DNA of 64,000 bases, taken from contig OU696579.1 in the NCBI GenBank assembly GCA_916048095.2, positions 6,736,001 to 6,800,000 on the forward strand. Reading direction: 5' to 3'. Below the pieces are notes generated by a model. That model was given only the letters and a program-made list of their open reading frames with translations, was not told the origin of the DNA and did not search any database. Positions 27,201 to 38,404 of the stretch are shown in pieces; position 1 is the first letter of the stretch, and each line of letters begins with the position of its first letter. Source of the DNA: Sacculina carcini (Eukaryota; Arthropoda; Thecostraca; Sacculinidae). A program made the position numbers and the translations under genes.

Positions 27201-30200
27201 TGCTTCACAGTACCAGCGGGCAGGCTGCCTGGATCTCGCCGATGTTAGCAAGGTTTGTACAAAGTTTGAAGGGATATAATTGCAAAAAACTCAATCCAGA
27301 GGTGCCAGCAGAGCTGTTGCGAGGACTTATGGCGCCCCTCCCCCCGAAGGCAACATTTGGGGCCCCCATTATAAATATAGCACCAAATAATGAACTTATC
27401 TATTAGACATAAATCATAATACAAGCATAGGTAAAACATCTTAGCAAAAAGGTAAAGGATATATAAATTAAATAAGCGACCGATACACAGACGCACACAC
27501 ACACACTCGCAAAGGGCCCCTCAACACTCGCTCCCCCCGGTCCGGGGGTACGGGGGGCGGTTGCTACGGCTCTGGGTGCGAGAACTGACTTGTTGATTTG
27601 AAAAGGGTTCCAATACTAGAAGCCACTGCACTTAACTTATCTAAACTGCACTACGATAACTTACCTTGCTTGTGGCATGCAGATGTTATTTAAGCAGTAT
27701 TACTTGAGACCGGCGGTTAGCACACTGGTATTGTTGATGGCATTGCAGGGCCTGCCGTCCGGCTTCTACCGTGTCAGCTCGCCGCAACGTCAATCGGACG
27801 CACACGCGTTCGTCTGCGACCAGTGTCCGTTCAGCACCAACCAGCAGCTGCTGTTCGCCGCGCACCAACAGTTGCACGTGCCCAGTGACGACCGGCCGCT
27901 GCGGTGTCCCTGCTGTTCGTTCAGTGCCCAGCGACCTCCGCAACTGGCACAACACGTCAGGCTGCACGGAGTGTGCATGTATGATGAGCGGCTGACCGAA
28001 GATGACGATGATCAAGATCAGGAGAACGGTAGGGGTAGTAGTATAGGCGGTACTACGGGACAAGCGGTGCCATCTATTGGTCAGGGTGGTAACTATGGGT
28101 ACCAGCACGCTCCGTCTCGACTGCCGCCACCTCCGCTGCTGCTGGCCAGGACGGGACAGCGCGACGCTGTGACCGCCTCCTCGACGTTGTTTCTCGACGA
28201 CGTTGCCACTCGCAACTTGGCCGAGATCCCGCTGGTGTGGGTGTCACGTGCCGGCAAGTTCTACAAGATGTTCAAGTGTCGCCAGTGTCCGCACGTCAAC
28301 CTGCGCAAGAGCAACATCCAGGAGCACGAGCGCATGCATACGGATCGTGACGTGGTCGGCTTTGCTCACCGCTGCTCACTGTGCAACTACGTGTGCGTCA
28401 ATGCGGGCGTTCTTTCTAGCCACGTCAAAGTGCACGCGAACACACTGGGCACGGTGCATGCTCTGGTTGACCCGGCGCTCAGCGATGAGCTCCAACTACG
28501 TGCTATCATCGGTGACGACCAGCTACTGGCTGCGTCAGATTCATTGACGGCAGCGGCGGCGCGAGGCGATGACGGCTTATCGCCAATTAAGAACGAATAC
28601 AAGCCAATATCGCTGGTGACAGGGCGTCGTTCACCCTCGCCCGCCAACGGCACTGGTGAGCAGGATGAGAGGCTGTTGTATTTCTGCCAGGACTGCCCGG
28701 CGCGCTTCTTCCACCAGCGAGAGATCGATATTCACGCTCGTTTTCACGGGCTCAGTTTGCCATTCGCGTGCAATCAGTGCAGCTATACGTCTCGGCAGCA
28801 GCAGCATTTGATGTCGCACGCCAAAGTGCATTCTGCCGAATACGGCCAGCGGTCTCGTTCTCTGCTGGCGCTGTACGGTGTGTCGCGACAACATCCTCCC
28901 AGCACTCAGTTGATTCTAGCGGCTGTGACGGCGGCGGGCGACACTGGCGAGTTGCGCGTGCCGATGGCCACATCGCAGTGTCAGCCGTCGTTTGTCAGCT
29001 CGGCCAGACCGCGGGCGCATCGGCGTGTGCACGGGGCTGCTCCACGGGCATCTCCCAAGCGCCACTGGTGTAAGCTGTGCCCGGCGCGTTTTGTCAAGGA
29101 GGCGACTCTGCGCTATCATGTGTCTCTGCATGGCTGCAGTGCGCCGTTTCGCTGCAACAAGTGTAACTACGCTGTCAAGACTTACGGCAACCTGACTCAA
29201 CACATTAATCTACATATTGAGGCTGAGTCCGCAGGTGAGAACTTCTATTGTACATCACTGTCAACGATATGCTCTTTTTCCTTTGTTATTACGTTTGTCT
29301 GATTCAGCGATTGCACTTAAATGGGTGAAAATTAGTTTATTTCGAAGTAAAAATTACATGACAAAGTTCAGCAGGAGCACAATGGGTTGGGCGGTTTGGG
29401 CATAATTGTTTTCACAATTGTTTCATCGTGTATTGGTGGAATGAGCGGTGGCGTAATGTGAACGTGCTCGTGTGTCTAGCTGCCGCTGCCGCTGCCGCTG
29501 ATGATCCCTCTTCCTCGACCAAGACTGACGGAGCACATGGCCAAACATCGAATGAATTCCCGATGTCCGGACTGGAGTTGTTCAAGCGCAAGTTGGATTT
29601 CCAGAACGAGTGTCGCGAGCCGCAACAGCAGCGTACGGTCAGAGAGGACTGCCGGCCACCGGCACGTAAAGTGGCTCGCAGCGGGAATCCACCGCCATTG
29701 GTCACGCTCAAACCAGGCGACCCCTTCTATATGGAGCGTGCCGGCAATCCGGACTTTGTGTACCCAACAGTCACTGATCGCTACGGCCGCGAGCGAGAGA
29801 AACGTTACAAATGCCGCAAGTGTCCGTCGGCGTTTGAGAAACGGGAGCAGTATTTGAAGCACATCAGTCTGCACGGAGTCAGTGGACGCTTCACGTGCAC
29901 TCACTGCGACTACGCCGTCAACTACTACCCGAATTTCTGCAACCACATGAAGCGCCACGGAGTACCTCCACTGCCCATGAGCGAGGCGTCCAACCGAGTT
30001 GTGCATCCTGTCGAATCCGCAGACACGGCGACCAAGACGTCTAGCGACGACGCTGGCGCAGTTGACACTGATGCGATGGAGTGGCAGAATGAGACGAAGT
30101 GTGAAGAGGATATCGGCGCCGACGCACCGACGGAAAACATAGATAGAAGCGAAGAGGCTGATAATCACACTGACGATCTGGCCGACCCAACTGGGCCAGC

Positions 30201-30234
30201 CAGATCGGCGGAAATTGTAGTGCCGTGCTCCTAG
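18845..30234 (+). CDS. Large multi-C2H2 zinc-finger protein with alternative cassette exon
   Basis: A putative nuclear DNA-binding regulator; the family is not recognised. Inferred exons are 18845-21255, then either 22972-23086 or 23490-23619, then 24771-25041, 26538-26685, 27150-27252, 27749-29234 and 29480-30234. The sum is 5289 nt (1762 aa) with the first cassette or 5304 nt (1767 aa) with the second; both are exact multiples of three. About 22 fingers are scattered singly, in pairs and in short clusters between acidic, serine-rich or proline-rich linkers, unlike KRAB-type tandem arrays. Four finger-spanning junctions (1/2, 2/3 and 4/5, with either cassette at exon 2) are supported because joining them restores C-x2-C-x12-H-x3-4-H. 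The ATG follows an in-frame TAG by 12 nt. Introns hold several hAT MITEs. Widely spaced fingers recall REST/charlatan-like repressors, but I do not claim orthology. Confidence 0.92.
21661..21920 (+). mobile_element. hAT-type MITE, family A copy 3 (zinc-finger intron 1)
   Basis: Ends CAGTGGCGGATCCA and TGGATCCACCAGTG are near-perfect inverted repeats. The flanks ATAGGCAG and ATTGGCAG match 7 of 8. Confidence 0.85.
22430..22687. mobile_element. hAT-type MITE, family D-like (zinc-finger intron 1)
   Basis: Ends CAGTGGTTCTTAACCT and AGGTTAAGAACCACTG are perfect inverted repeats of the hAT-Charlie type. The flanks CTCCAGGT and GTCTAGGT match 6 of 8. It lies about 280 bp upstream of cassette exon 2a. 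Confidence 0.85.
22972..23086 (+). CDS. Zinc-finger gene, cassette exon 2a (alternative to 2b)
   Basis: Acceptor AACAG at 22967-22971 and donor GTAAAT at 23087. It encodes HKEREAMLIHVASH, which completes the exon 1 finger as C-x2-C-x12-H-x3-H, and then YKCGLCGVLASSRETIA, the first half of another finger. Joined to exon 3 (RHCRFKH) this gives C-x2-C-x12-H-x4-H. Length is 115 nt (1 modulo 3), entry phase 2, exit phase 0. Confidence 0.85.
23490..23619 (+). CDS. Zinc-finger gene, cassette exon 2b (alternative to 2a)
   Basis: Acceptor TATTTTAG ends at 23489 and donor GTGAGG starts at 23620. It encodes HADRDVVRIHYRGH, which also completes the exon 1 finger with perfect C-x2-C-x12-H-x3-H spacing, and then YVCAHCGHASLWRHVIE, the first half of the next finger, completed by RHCRFKH in exon 3. 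Length is 130 nt (1 modulo 3), with the same phases as 2a. Directly after exon 2a it would read GCA TGC TGA, an immediate stop, so the two cannot be used in series. Confidence 0.87.
23674..23798 (-). mobile_element. hAT-type MITE, family B copy 3, short
   Basis: Ends CAGTGGCGGCACCAGG and TTTGCGCCGCCACTG. Relative to copy 2 the body is inverted (GCGAAACATG) and shortened to 125 bp. The target duplication is decayed. It lies just downstream of cassette exon 2b. Confidence 0.75.
23807..24770. other. Zinc-finger intron between exons 2b and 3
   Basis: AT-rich with no convincing third cassette exon: I looked for an acceptor followed by H-x8-H-x3-H and C-x2-C in the required phases and found none. 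A TG run precedes the exon 3 acceptor. Confidence 0.5.
24771..27252 (+). CDS. Zinc-finger gene, exons 3 to 5 (24771-25041, 26538-26685, 27150-27252)
   Basis: Exon 3 opens with the second half of a finger (RHCRFKH), continues as a Ser/Pro/Gly/Val-rich linker and exits in phase 1. Exon 4 (acceptor CTCTCCCAG, donor GTGAGT) carries FRCDIC with a histidine-rich end (HMHHH) and begins YKCMICPYYVSSQA. Exon 5 completes this with ELLEHVSLH, restoring C-x2-C-x12-H-x3-H, and exits in phase 0 at GTTTGT. The finger spacing across the exon 4/5 junction is strong evidence for these boundaries. Confidence 0.85.
25403..26071. mobile_element. hAT-type MITE with reiterated AAAAGTAACCT motif
   Basis: Ends TAGGGCTGTCAAAA and TTTTGGCAGCCCTA are inverted repeats. 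The flanks ATGATTAC (25395-25402) and ATTATTAC (26072-26079) match 7 of 8. The 669-bp body repeats AAGTAACCTAA-like motifs near both ends, in the same orientation, resembling the subterminal transposase-binding repeats of hAT elements. It lies in the intron before exon 4. Confidence 0.8.
27309..27574 (+). mobile_element. hAT-type MITE, family C copy 3 (zinc-finger intron)
   Basis: Ends CAGAGCTGTTGCGAGG and GGTTGCTACGGCTCTG. The flanks GGTGCCAG and GGTGCGAG match 7 of 8. Same family as 8669-8853 and 9068-9320. Confidence 0.85.
27749..29234 (+). CDS. Zinc-finger gene, exon 6 with eight or more fingers
   Basis: Contains fingers starting FVCDQC, LRCPCC, FKCRQC, HRCSLC, YFCQDC, FACNQC, HWCKLC and FRCNKC. 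A degenerate finger-like stretch, SQCQPSF ending HRRVH, has lost one cysteine of the first pair. Fingers occur mostly as pairs in which the first ends with a histidine-glycine. The donor GTGAGA at 29235 gives phase 1. An alternative in-frame acceptor (GCAG at 27679-27682) would add 66 nt coding for 22 mainly hydrophobic residues; I preferred 27749. Confidence 0.88.
29480..30234 (+). CDS. Zinc-finger gene, last exon 7
   Basis: Begins after TGTGTCTAG with a (GCTGCC)n alanine run, in phase 1 with exon 6. It carries a final pair of fingers, YKCRKCPSAFEKREQYLKH and FTCTHCDYAVNYYPNFCNH, then an acidic C-terminal tail rich in Asp, Glu and Thr. It ends at TAG 30232-30234. The paired arrangement matches the last pair in exon 6, suggesting internal duplication. 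Confidence 0.9.
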
Positions 30235-31249
30235 ACCGTGCAAACATACAACAGTACGTGGTATAAGAGCACGTTTGCTGAGATTTCGGGCTTTTTCATG
30301 GGTACATTCCTAGTGGTGGTAGTTGTGGTGTGTATGTGTGTGTGGATACGTGTTTGTTTCGTCCAATTGCCTTATTATTGCCTAGTCGTGTGTGAGTGTG
30401 GCACGCAAAATGTCATGTACCCAATCTGAGTGCGTGTAAATGTATTTGCACGTGTATGGCGTATATTAATGTCAAATTAGTTGGTGCTAACTAGTCCTTG
30501 TTTGCTGCACTGTTTGCTCGTTAGGAGAGTTTGAGAGGTGAAGCTTGTTGTGTAACATGGTGCCGTGACCCGGATTATCCCCACTTGTCATTATGATGCT
30601 GCTATATATACGTATTCGTGTTCGCAGCCATTACGTAACAACAAATCTGGATATTTCAGCTTAGCAATGGTGAGAGTATATAATGGATTTGGATGTAAAG
30701 TATATCGACAAATATATACCGGCATATATATATCTGGACAGGGTGCGGTGTAATCTAATCGGTCTCGTGCGCTGATGCTTGTCGCTTTAAATGAAGCAAC
30801 TGACAGAATTGGTTTTTTGACAAAATTTGCCAGTTTGATCATTGCTTGTTTGTACTCAAGCACCACGTGTGTGTATGTGTGTGTGTGCTCACGAGCTAAT
30901 TTCGCACGTGGTATTGCTGTTCAATGTTCGTCTATTTATCCAGCGTTGAATAAATGGAGTTATCGTGTGTTTGCTTGGATCAGTTGCGATTTCTTTGCTT
31001 TCTGTTGTTATCAAACGTACTACTTAATCAGCTATCGTATTGGAAATTACACTCATACACATAAAATTATTGTCTCCTCTACGATATCAAACCAAAGCGG
31101 CAGGGTCTTTGTGATAAACCCACGAGTCTTCGTCGTTAAACTTCTGATAGTTTATCTGTAAGAAAGCATAGTAGATAACATAGAGCGCCATCACTCAGCT
31201 TGTATATGTGCACGTCTTGTGATTACAAGACACTCGTGGCTTGGCACTC
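30235..31249. other. Intergenic: zinc-finger 3' UTR and CFAP69-like upstream region
   Basis: AT-rich with short TG runs. An AATAAA at about 30949-30954 is a possible polyadenylation signal for the zinc-finger gene, but it is 700 bp downstream and unconfirmed. The frame at 30775-31161 has no recognisable domain. Confidence 0.4.
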
Positions 31250-33778
31250 ATGTCACGGCAGAACAAACACGATGACTCGCTCCACAATTATGAGTATGTG
31301 GATAGCGTGATGAGGACCTTTATCAGTGACGACACGTCGTGTGTTGATGGTGGCTCGTCTTTCATGGACACAGCTGAATCAGCGCTAATAGGAATGCTGG
31401 ACGTATTCAGGCTCGGATTCACCACCGATGTTTTGCAGAAAGTATTAACGATTGCAGATCAATTGTGCTGCCGTATAGACAAAGCCCCGTGGAGCGAAAA
31501 GTGGTTGTGTCTCATCATAGATAAACTCGGATATCCCTTTTGGAAGAAGACTGAAAACCAATTTGAAAAGGAGAAAACATACGCCATCGAAATTTTCAAC
31601 CTCTTAAGCTCTTTCCTAACAGAAACCTGTCACTCGGAGGTACAAAAACAAGCATTAAATTCGATCGAAAGAATTCTTCTGATAAATGAAGTCGCCTATG
31701 ATGATGGTTACCGCTATAAATCGTTCGGAAGCGATGAATATAATGTAATTCTACGAAACAGTAAACTTTTTGAGTCGCTGGCGGCAGCCATGAAGTCACA
31801 GGCAACAGACACAGACAGCTATGTAAGACTGATGAAAGTCACGTCTAAGCTGAGCTCAGCATCGAGTATATTTACCCGTGAACTAATAAAAGCAGAGGTG
31901 CCCATGACAGTGGTCATACGGATGTGTGACGACCTCACATCTCTTGATTACAGCATATATATATTGCTTCTGGCTCTTGATATCCATCCATGGGACAAGA
32001 TTATTCCACAGCTCACTGGCGACGAAGCCGTCAAGACCCTGCGGAAAGCATTACTCCACACGTTAGAGGATGTCCAGTGCGAACATTCTCGAAGCCTGCG
32101 TAACGATATTGTTGCGGTCGCCATGGCTGTTATTGATATGAGTCCACCAGATTCATCGTACGTCATCCACCTAGCCAGTGATCTCTTGCAGATGTGCGTT
32201 CTCACCGAACTGGGCTCCAGCGTTTCTCCGTTCAGTCAACTGAAACTATTTCCAACCACTGAGGACTATGACCTGAAACGTCAGCTTCTTGTGCTTCCCC
32301 AATTGATGCTGAAAAATCGTATGACAAAAAATCTTCTGATCGACCATCGAGTTCTGCTTTCCTTGCTGATGACAGCCTCAAAGGACCTGGATCTTCAATT
32401 CAGCTACACGAGCACAGTCAACTGGACTTCAACTCAGTTCGCAGAGATTCAGCTAGTTGCTCTGACTACTATCGGTTTGGTGGTGGTGGAGCTGCCCGAA
32501 ATGGCCATCGAACTGCGCGCAAGTACTCGTCTGTTGATGTTGATTTCGCGGTGTCTACACGAAGAACAACCGAGGCACACCCATCTTTTAGCCGGACTGG
32601 AAGCACTGGGAAGATTGGCGAATGGCAACAGAATCTTGCTAGATGATCTTGCCAACCAGAACCCGATGCAAACACTTGTCAGGTGCATAAATCATAAGAA
32701 CACCACCATGATTGCCCAGCAGAACTGGCCTCTCTACGTGGATATTTTGTGTCAATGTCTGGGAATAATGAGCAAACTCTGCGAGGGCACTTGTCCGGGC
32801 AACGATGTGGGTCAGGAAGGCATCATTCTCTTGGTTCGACTGTTGTCTGAACTTGGACCTGGAAATAAGTCGATGAATCCACGGGCTGAACTGATTCTGT
32901 TGAGAACCCTGCAATGCGTGCGATCCGCTGTGCCAGAATTCCCCAGTAACCAGGAGCGATTTGTCAAGCACAACGGAGTTACATTGCTACTCAACCTACT
33001 CGCGGAGCATAACTCGCGTTTAATTCAACTGACACTGTTATCATGTCTGGTGCAACTCTGTGACTCTCGTCCAGCCACAGCGCAATTGATGGTCAACTGG
33101 CGGTCAAGTGATCGAACTTGCCGTTGTCTTGAAATGTTACTGCGTCTGTGGAGACACGACATTGTCGACTCGGACTTGCAGCGAGATAAAAACGGCATTA
33201 TCATACCAGATGAAACATATCTGGCCAGATTGGAGTATGTAGTAATGAGCCATGAGCATATCCCTGATACTATAGATGCAATATCTTCACAAATGCGACC
33301 CAGGATATTCGCGCTCATAGAGCATATGAAGAGTACAGATGAATTGAGGGTTCGCGTGGCAGCATCGGTGCGTCGTTTGAGCGGCCTGGATCGTATCACC
33401 ATGGTTGAAGTCCAACACTACGAGACCTTGATGCAGGGTCGCGTTCTGGCTGAACTTGAGGCCCATCTACGTGCGGCAAACATTCGACCCGTGTCGGCAG
33501 ATCGCCGTCTGCTGAGACGAGCGTCCGAGATCCGCCGACGACGTATTGAGCAGGTCAACGAGCTACAGTCACGTGTCTGGAGCGACTTCAATGACATCAG
33601 CTTGCCAGAGGAGTCTGATACGCACACTAGGCATGATGACACCGACAATATCGGCGTTCCAATGTGTGATTACGAAACGCTTCCTCACCTAATGCCCGAA
33701 TTCTCGACGGCTTCATCTGATAGCGATGGTGAACTGTCAGATCTAGAGAAGCCCGGGAGCTCAACCCAAGGCTTATAG
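31250..33778 (+). CDS. CFAP69-like cilia- and flagella-associated protein, intronless
   Basis: 842 aa from the first ATG, with an in-frame TGA at 31220-31222 upstream. CFAP69 is an armadillo-like axonemal protein needed in mammals for sperm flagellum assembly and found in olfactory cilia. From memory of the human protein (about 940 aa), collinear matches include GYPFWKKT near residue 99, EDYDLKRQLLVL near 340, a WRSSDRTC-LLRLWRHD-RDKNGIIIP block near 620-655, and ANIRPVSADRRLL near 742. The sequence is leucine-rich and helical throughout with no transmembrane segment; the C-terminus is acidic. The whole gene is one open exon, unusual beside intron-rich neighbours and because the vertebrate gene has many introns. 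The assignment rests on remembered sequence, not a search. The next gene is convergent. Confidence 0.85.
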   Translation: MSRQNKHDDSLHNYEYVDSVMRTFISDDTSCVDGGSSFMDTAESALIGMLDVFRLGFTTDVLQKVLTIADQLCCRIDKAPWSEKWLCLIIDKLGYPFWKKTENQFEKEKTYAIEIFNLLSSFLTETCHSEVQKQALNSIERILLINEVAYDDGYRYKSFGSDEYNVILRNSKLFESLAAAMKSQATDTDSYVRLMKVTSKLSSASSIFTRELIKAEVPMTVVIRMCDDLTSLDYSIYILLLALDIHPWDKIIPQLTGDEAVKTLRKALLHTLEDVQCEHSRSLRNDIVAVAMAVIDMSPPDSSYVIHLASDLLQMCVLTELGSSVSPFSQLKLFPTTEDYDLKRQLLVLPQLMLKNRMTKNLLIDHRVLLSLLMTASKDLDLQFSYTSTVNWTSTQFAEIQLVALTTIGLVVVELPEMAIELRASTRLLMLISRCLHEEQPRHTHLLAGLEALGRLANGNRILLDDLANQNPMQTLVRCINHKNTTMIAQQNWPLYVDILCQCLGIMSKLCEGTCPGNDVGQEGIILLVRLLSELGPGNKSMNPRAELILLRTLQCVRSAVPEFPSNQERFVKHNGVTLLLNLLAEHNSRLIQLTLLSCLVQLCDSRPATAQLMVNWRSSDRTCRCLEMLLRLWRHDIVDSDLQRDKNGIIIPDETYLARLEYVVMSHEHIPDTIDAISSQMRPRIFALIEHMKSTDELRVRVAASVRRLSGLDRITMVEVQHYETLMQGRVLAELEAHLRAANIRPVSADRRLLRRASEIRRRRIEQVNELQSRVWSDFNDISLPEESDTHTRHDDTDNIGVPMCDYETLPHLMPEFSTASSDSDGELSDLEKPGSSTQGL

Positions 33779-34303
33779 TTTACATATCGCTTACGAATAC
33801 CACCGATATATTTAGAAACTTCGCAGTAGGCAGTGCGTTATATCGTACAATACAAAAAACTGATCTAGCAACGCATGGATTAACAGAAAACGAGGTATTA
33901 TCATCATGAGTTTAATTGTGGCAAAACAATATGCAGACGGAAATTGGCGAAATCTGATACGTGTAAATACAAATTGCCTTCACTCATCATGGTTAAACAG
34001 GTGGATGAATGATAAACGAATACACATCAGTCACAAAACACACCGTTTAATTAAGGGTAGGAAGAGAGCACACCACCATTCCTAGCCATTTCTTAAGCAC
34101 TCGTGAACGTAGCAAAGACAAGTTAAATATCATGGTCATTAATTATACGTACATCATACTATTGTGAACTTTCTCAATTTCTAAACAAAGTGGATCTTAA
34201 GCATATTCCTCGAACATGGATTCACGACAAACGCTATTCATCTATCTCTATAGTATGACAAATTCTACATTTCTTATTCACAGTCGTGATTCATCGGGAG
34301 TAT
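33779..34303. other. Intergenic, convergent CFAP69-like and BUB1-like 3' ends
   Basis: AT-rich with no gene or repeat that I can name. Confidence 0.5.
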
Positions 34304-34597
34304 CAGGCTTAGATGGGAAGTGTTGGAACGAACTCAATATAAAATCTGTAAGTGATGTGTATATCGGCACATCAACTTCACGGTTTGCACACACGAGCGG
34401 AATATGGGCCTCTCCGCTATGTAACATTGAAAATACAACGAACTCAGCTACTTTCACACTTGCAAGAGAACAAACTCGCCAACGATGTACCGTGGTAGTG
34501 ACGACAGGTAGCGTTCGACGACAGGCGAGTTTGTTCTCTGGCAAGTGTGAAAGTCGATTTTATATTGAGTTATTCCAACGCTTCCCATATAAGCCTG
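34304..34597. repeat. Nested inverted repeat (fold-back element)
   Basis: Outer arms 34304-34346 and 34556-34597 are imperfect complements (CAGGCTTAGATGGGAAG against CTTCCCATATAAGCCTG). Inner arms 34450-34480 and 34524-34554 are about 31 bp and nearly perfect (CTTTCACACTTGC against GCAAGTGTGAAAG). No target duplication was found. It ends about 11 bp beyond the BUB1-like stop codon, so it probably lies in that gene's 3' UTR and could form a long hairpin in RNA. Confidence 0.8.
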
Positions 34598-34608
34598 TGT
34601 CAGTGTGT

Positions 34609-37600
34609 TTAGCTTCTCTTCAAGTCAAGTAGAATCTGAGACAGTTTGTCTCGCAAGCGAGACTCCGCAGATACAGCGTCCAACATCCTGCGTCTCCACT
34701 GCCTCAAGTCGGGCAGATGTTCGCCACTCTCCGGCAAGTTGAGAAACTGATCGAAAAACTCGCGCCACAGCTCTATGCTCCAGAAGCGGCGGAACTGACT
34801 GCCCGCAGGAACGGCCCAGCGCTGGTCGGCACGCTTGGGCGGACTGAGTTTCATGTAGACGCCGAACAGCAGCAGGTAGGCGGTGGCCGCCACGCCGAAC
34901 AAGTCGGTGTGGTAGCTCCACGCGCGACCCGACAACATTTCGGGGCAGGCGAAACAGGCCGTGTTGACACGACGTCGGAAGCGCACCCCGGCAGGAAGAA
35001 GACGCATATCTATGGCGCGGCCGAAATCGATCAGCTGAAGAAGAGGCTGCGACGGAAAACTGCTAGCCAAATCCTGTTGGCAAAACAGCGAGCGACATAC
35101 ATTCACGCTTAAACACAAGGAAAATGAGTGAATATGCCCACAATGTTGCATAGATACAGCAGCGAGGCACACAGCAAATAATGTCTCGAATTCGATTGGA
35201 GCCGAAGCCAGAACAACAGCAGGCAAACACAACGCAAATGTTTAACAAGAAGTATAACCTTTGGCAGGCAGCGGTCACGAGTCCTAGTCTCATTTCTGCG
35301 GTGAGAAATCGGTAAACCAAGGTGTGAGGACAGAAGAACGACTAACCTCGGTATCACGGTGGGGCGATTTGAGAGCGAGAGCCTCTTCGATAGCCACCTG
35401 CATGCCGTCGCTGCGCACCAAAAAGTTGTCGGGCTTGATATCTGCGTGCACAATGTCGGCCGAGTGCAAGTCTGCCACGATGCCGAGCATTTCGGCGGTG
35501 AACAGCAGCGCCGGCGTGTCTCCGAGCGCTTTGAGCGACGCCTGTTCGTTGCACAGATCCAGCACGGTGCCGGCCGGCTGGTACTCGGTGCAAATGACCG
35601 TGCCGTTGGTGTAGAGGAACGCCAGCGAGATGGGCATGATGTGGCCGCGATAGGCGGCGCCCAGACGACGCCGCAGCTCGTCCACGATGTACACTTCCCA
35701 GCGCGCGTCGGCTCGCTGCACCTTGAGACACAGTACGTGACCGCTGGTGTCGCCGACGGCACGATAAACGCGCGCGTACGAACCCTCGCCGATCAGCGAG
35801 ATACTCCACTGCTCCTCGCCCAACTCGACACGCTTGCCGCCAAAGTTGGGCATTTTGCCGGCGTCGGGCAGGAAGCAGGAGCGCTCTGCCAGCGGCGGAG
35901 TCAGCTGGTCGAGCAGAGTTGTCAGCAGCGCCTCCTCCCACGGATTCTGGATGGTCGTGTCAGCGTTGCCTGGGCGCGAATCTCCAGAGACACCGCCATC
36001 GTCAGCGACCGGCGAGCAAGACTCGGCGTCGAGTGGAGGCAGCGGCATGGTGAGATCGGCCGGCGGCTGGAAGCTGAGACTGAGGTCTGCCAGTGCGCGA
36101 GCCGTTTCGGCGGCGGGAGCGTCCAAATCAGCCGTGTGGGCGTCTAATTGCTGTCGCCGCCGATGCACGACATTCGCGCCGCTGTACTCGTCCAGTGTGG
36201 ACTCATCGACCGTGCGCGAGGGCGGCCGCGGACTGAGACATCGCTCGCCATGGACCGACAACGACGGCCGCTGAGCACAAGGCGTCATCGAAGATCCATC
36301 GCCCAGATAGCCAGAACGAAGAGTATCGGCCGCCGCCGTGGTGCGAGCCACACACGCCAGCGACGAAGACGCACATGCGCTGACTGACGGACAGCCGACC
36401 GTCACACCGACACCGCACGCCGAAACACCGCCGCCGCCGGTGAAGTGAAGGTCCGGTGCTGACGGATCCGAACTGCCGGCTCCGCTGCTGCTGCTGCAGA
36501 ACTTCTCGCGTGACGCCTCCATGATCGTGCTGATGCTGCCGCCCATCTTGACGCTGACGCCAGCAGGCCGCACGGCCGGCTGGCGATACACGTTGCTGGT
36601 GAACTCCTGCTCCTCCTTGTCGGCCAACTCGGCTCGCAGCTGCGCGTCGCTGATGAACGGCGTCGAGGTGACGCGGCACGCTCCGGCAGCGAAGGCCATC
36701 GGATCCGGCACCAGCGATGTGATGTCCGGCAGTTGGCAGTATCCGGTGGGTTCGTTGTCGAGCAACGTGGCCGGACACGCGTCGACTGCCGTGGCCGTGT
36801 CAGCGCCGTGTTGCAATGGTAGATTTGCAACATCTGCAGGGGAGGCCACACACACACACACACACACAAGTCACACACAGAACAACCATATTATATTCCG
36901 CACCAGTGGCGATGCAAAGAGTGGGGCTTGGAGGGCTGACCTCCCGAAAATGCGCCCAGAAATGCGGACCATCCACATTCCGAGTGTATTTCCACATGTT
37001 TCGCCAAACCCCCGCACCTATTTCCTTAGTCCCTCTTAGCACCCAACCGGGAAAATCCTGGCGTCGCCACTGCTCAGAACGCACTGAAATATACATTGCT
37101 ATTGGTTTGAGTGAAATACACAAACAATTCAAATTTAGATTAATCAATGAATCCAGTTCAACATGAGTTCAACAACAATCGACTACAGTAGACAATGAGG
37201 GAGATGAAACACGCCATTACGCCGCTGTGGTTGAAGCTATAGGTGTCAGAAATCAAGAACGTTAGATTTAGAAAATTTCATTAAACGAATTTCTCACAGT
37301 CCTAACCCAACCTAACTAAACCTAAAATCTATGAAAAATATAGAAACGTTTTTTAAGCATTTTTAATAAATTAGCGTTTTTAATGTTCTTGAATCCTTAC
37401 ACATTTAGCCTAGACCCGCCGTTGTCACCTGCTGTAGTTGTTGTGGTGTTGTGCAGCGGCGGCGGCGGCATTTCCGGCGCACACGTCATTACGGCGTCTT
37501 CAGCACTCGGCCTTGCTGGCACCGCCTCTGCGACCGGCTGCTGCAGTTTGAGTTTTTTGTGCGTGTCGGCGGCGATCGGAGATTGCGGCGGCTTGTTCTC

Positions 37601-38404
37601 CTTGTCGAAGCTGCTAACACCGGCCACATGCGCAGGGGCGGCGCTAGGAGCGGCGACTGGGGGCGGCGCATTGTCTGCCTCCATCAGGCTAGAGTCGACA
37701 TGAATGACAAACGGCTGTGCTGCCGGCGGGGCGCTGCTTAGACGCGCCGCCGCTGGCACGCGCAGCTCACGACCGCCGGCGAATGAGTCCATCGAGTCGT
37801 CGCACGCGCGCCGCACGAAATTCAACGCCTCACGAGTGTTGACCGTGGGAGAACCAACGGCCATGCCCAGTGTTGAGTCAGCCAGACATGACGGTATCAC
37901 GCCAGCGACGGCGGAATTACGCGGAGCATCGGTGATATGGGACCGCCCATTAGCTGTTTGTTGTTGCTTCTCCTTCTGTTGTTGCAGTTGTTGAGACAGC
38001 TCGGCGACCAGTCTGGTCTGCTCTGCAAGACGATGTTGCAGCTCGCTCTGCTCCTGTTGAGCCTTGGCACGCTCGAGCTGAAGCTGGGAACACGTGCTCT
38101 GCTCTTGAGCCAGCTTGGCCTGGAGAGAGATGAGTTGCTGGCGGAGACAACGCGCGGCACCCTGGTTCCTCAGCCATTCTACGGCGCGCAGCTCCTCGAA
38201 CGACCTCTCAACGCCGTCGTCGGCATACACACGATCCTTGCAGTACATGGCCCGAATGTTGGGGTTGAACGGCTCGGCGATGAAGGCAGCGCGGTTGCTG
38301 GAAGTGTCACCGCCGCCGACCGTCGTGGTCGAGCTTTTGTTGGGACCCAGCACGGCCACGACCGATGAAGACCTCTCCAAAGTGACACGCTTCATATCCG
38401 ACAT
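34609..38404 (-). CDS. BUB1: BUB1/MADBUB-type spindle checkpoint kinase
   Basis: Exons (minus strand) are 38404-37429, 36833-35347 and 35073-34609; the sum is 2928 nt, 975 aa. BUB1-family proteins act at kinetochores in the spindle assembly checkpoint. Residues about 55-80 carry YCKDRVYADDG and SFEELRAVEWL, matching a conserved block of BUB1/BUBR1. A glutamine-rich coiled coil follows at about 85-145, and a KEN box occurs in FDKENKPPQ near 280. In exon 2, FAAGACRVTSTPF resembles the BUBR1 region before its PP2A-binding motif. The C-terminal kinase has GEGSYARVY, CLKVQ, HADIKPDNF, DFGRAIDM and PEM, so the key lysine, HxD and DFG are intact and it is probably active. Junction phases (1 and 0) agree. 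The N-terminal TPR and a recognisable GLEBS motif are not visible, and an unseen upstream exon cannot be excluded. Confidence 0.88.
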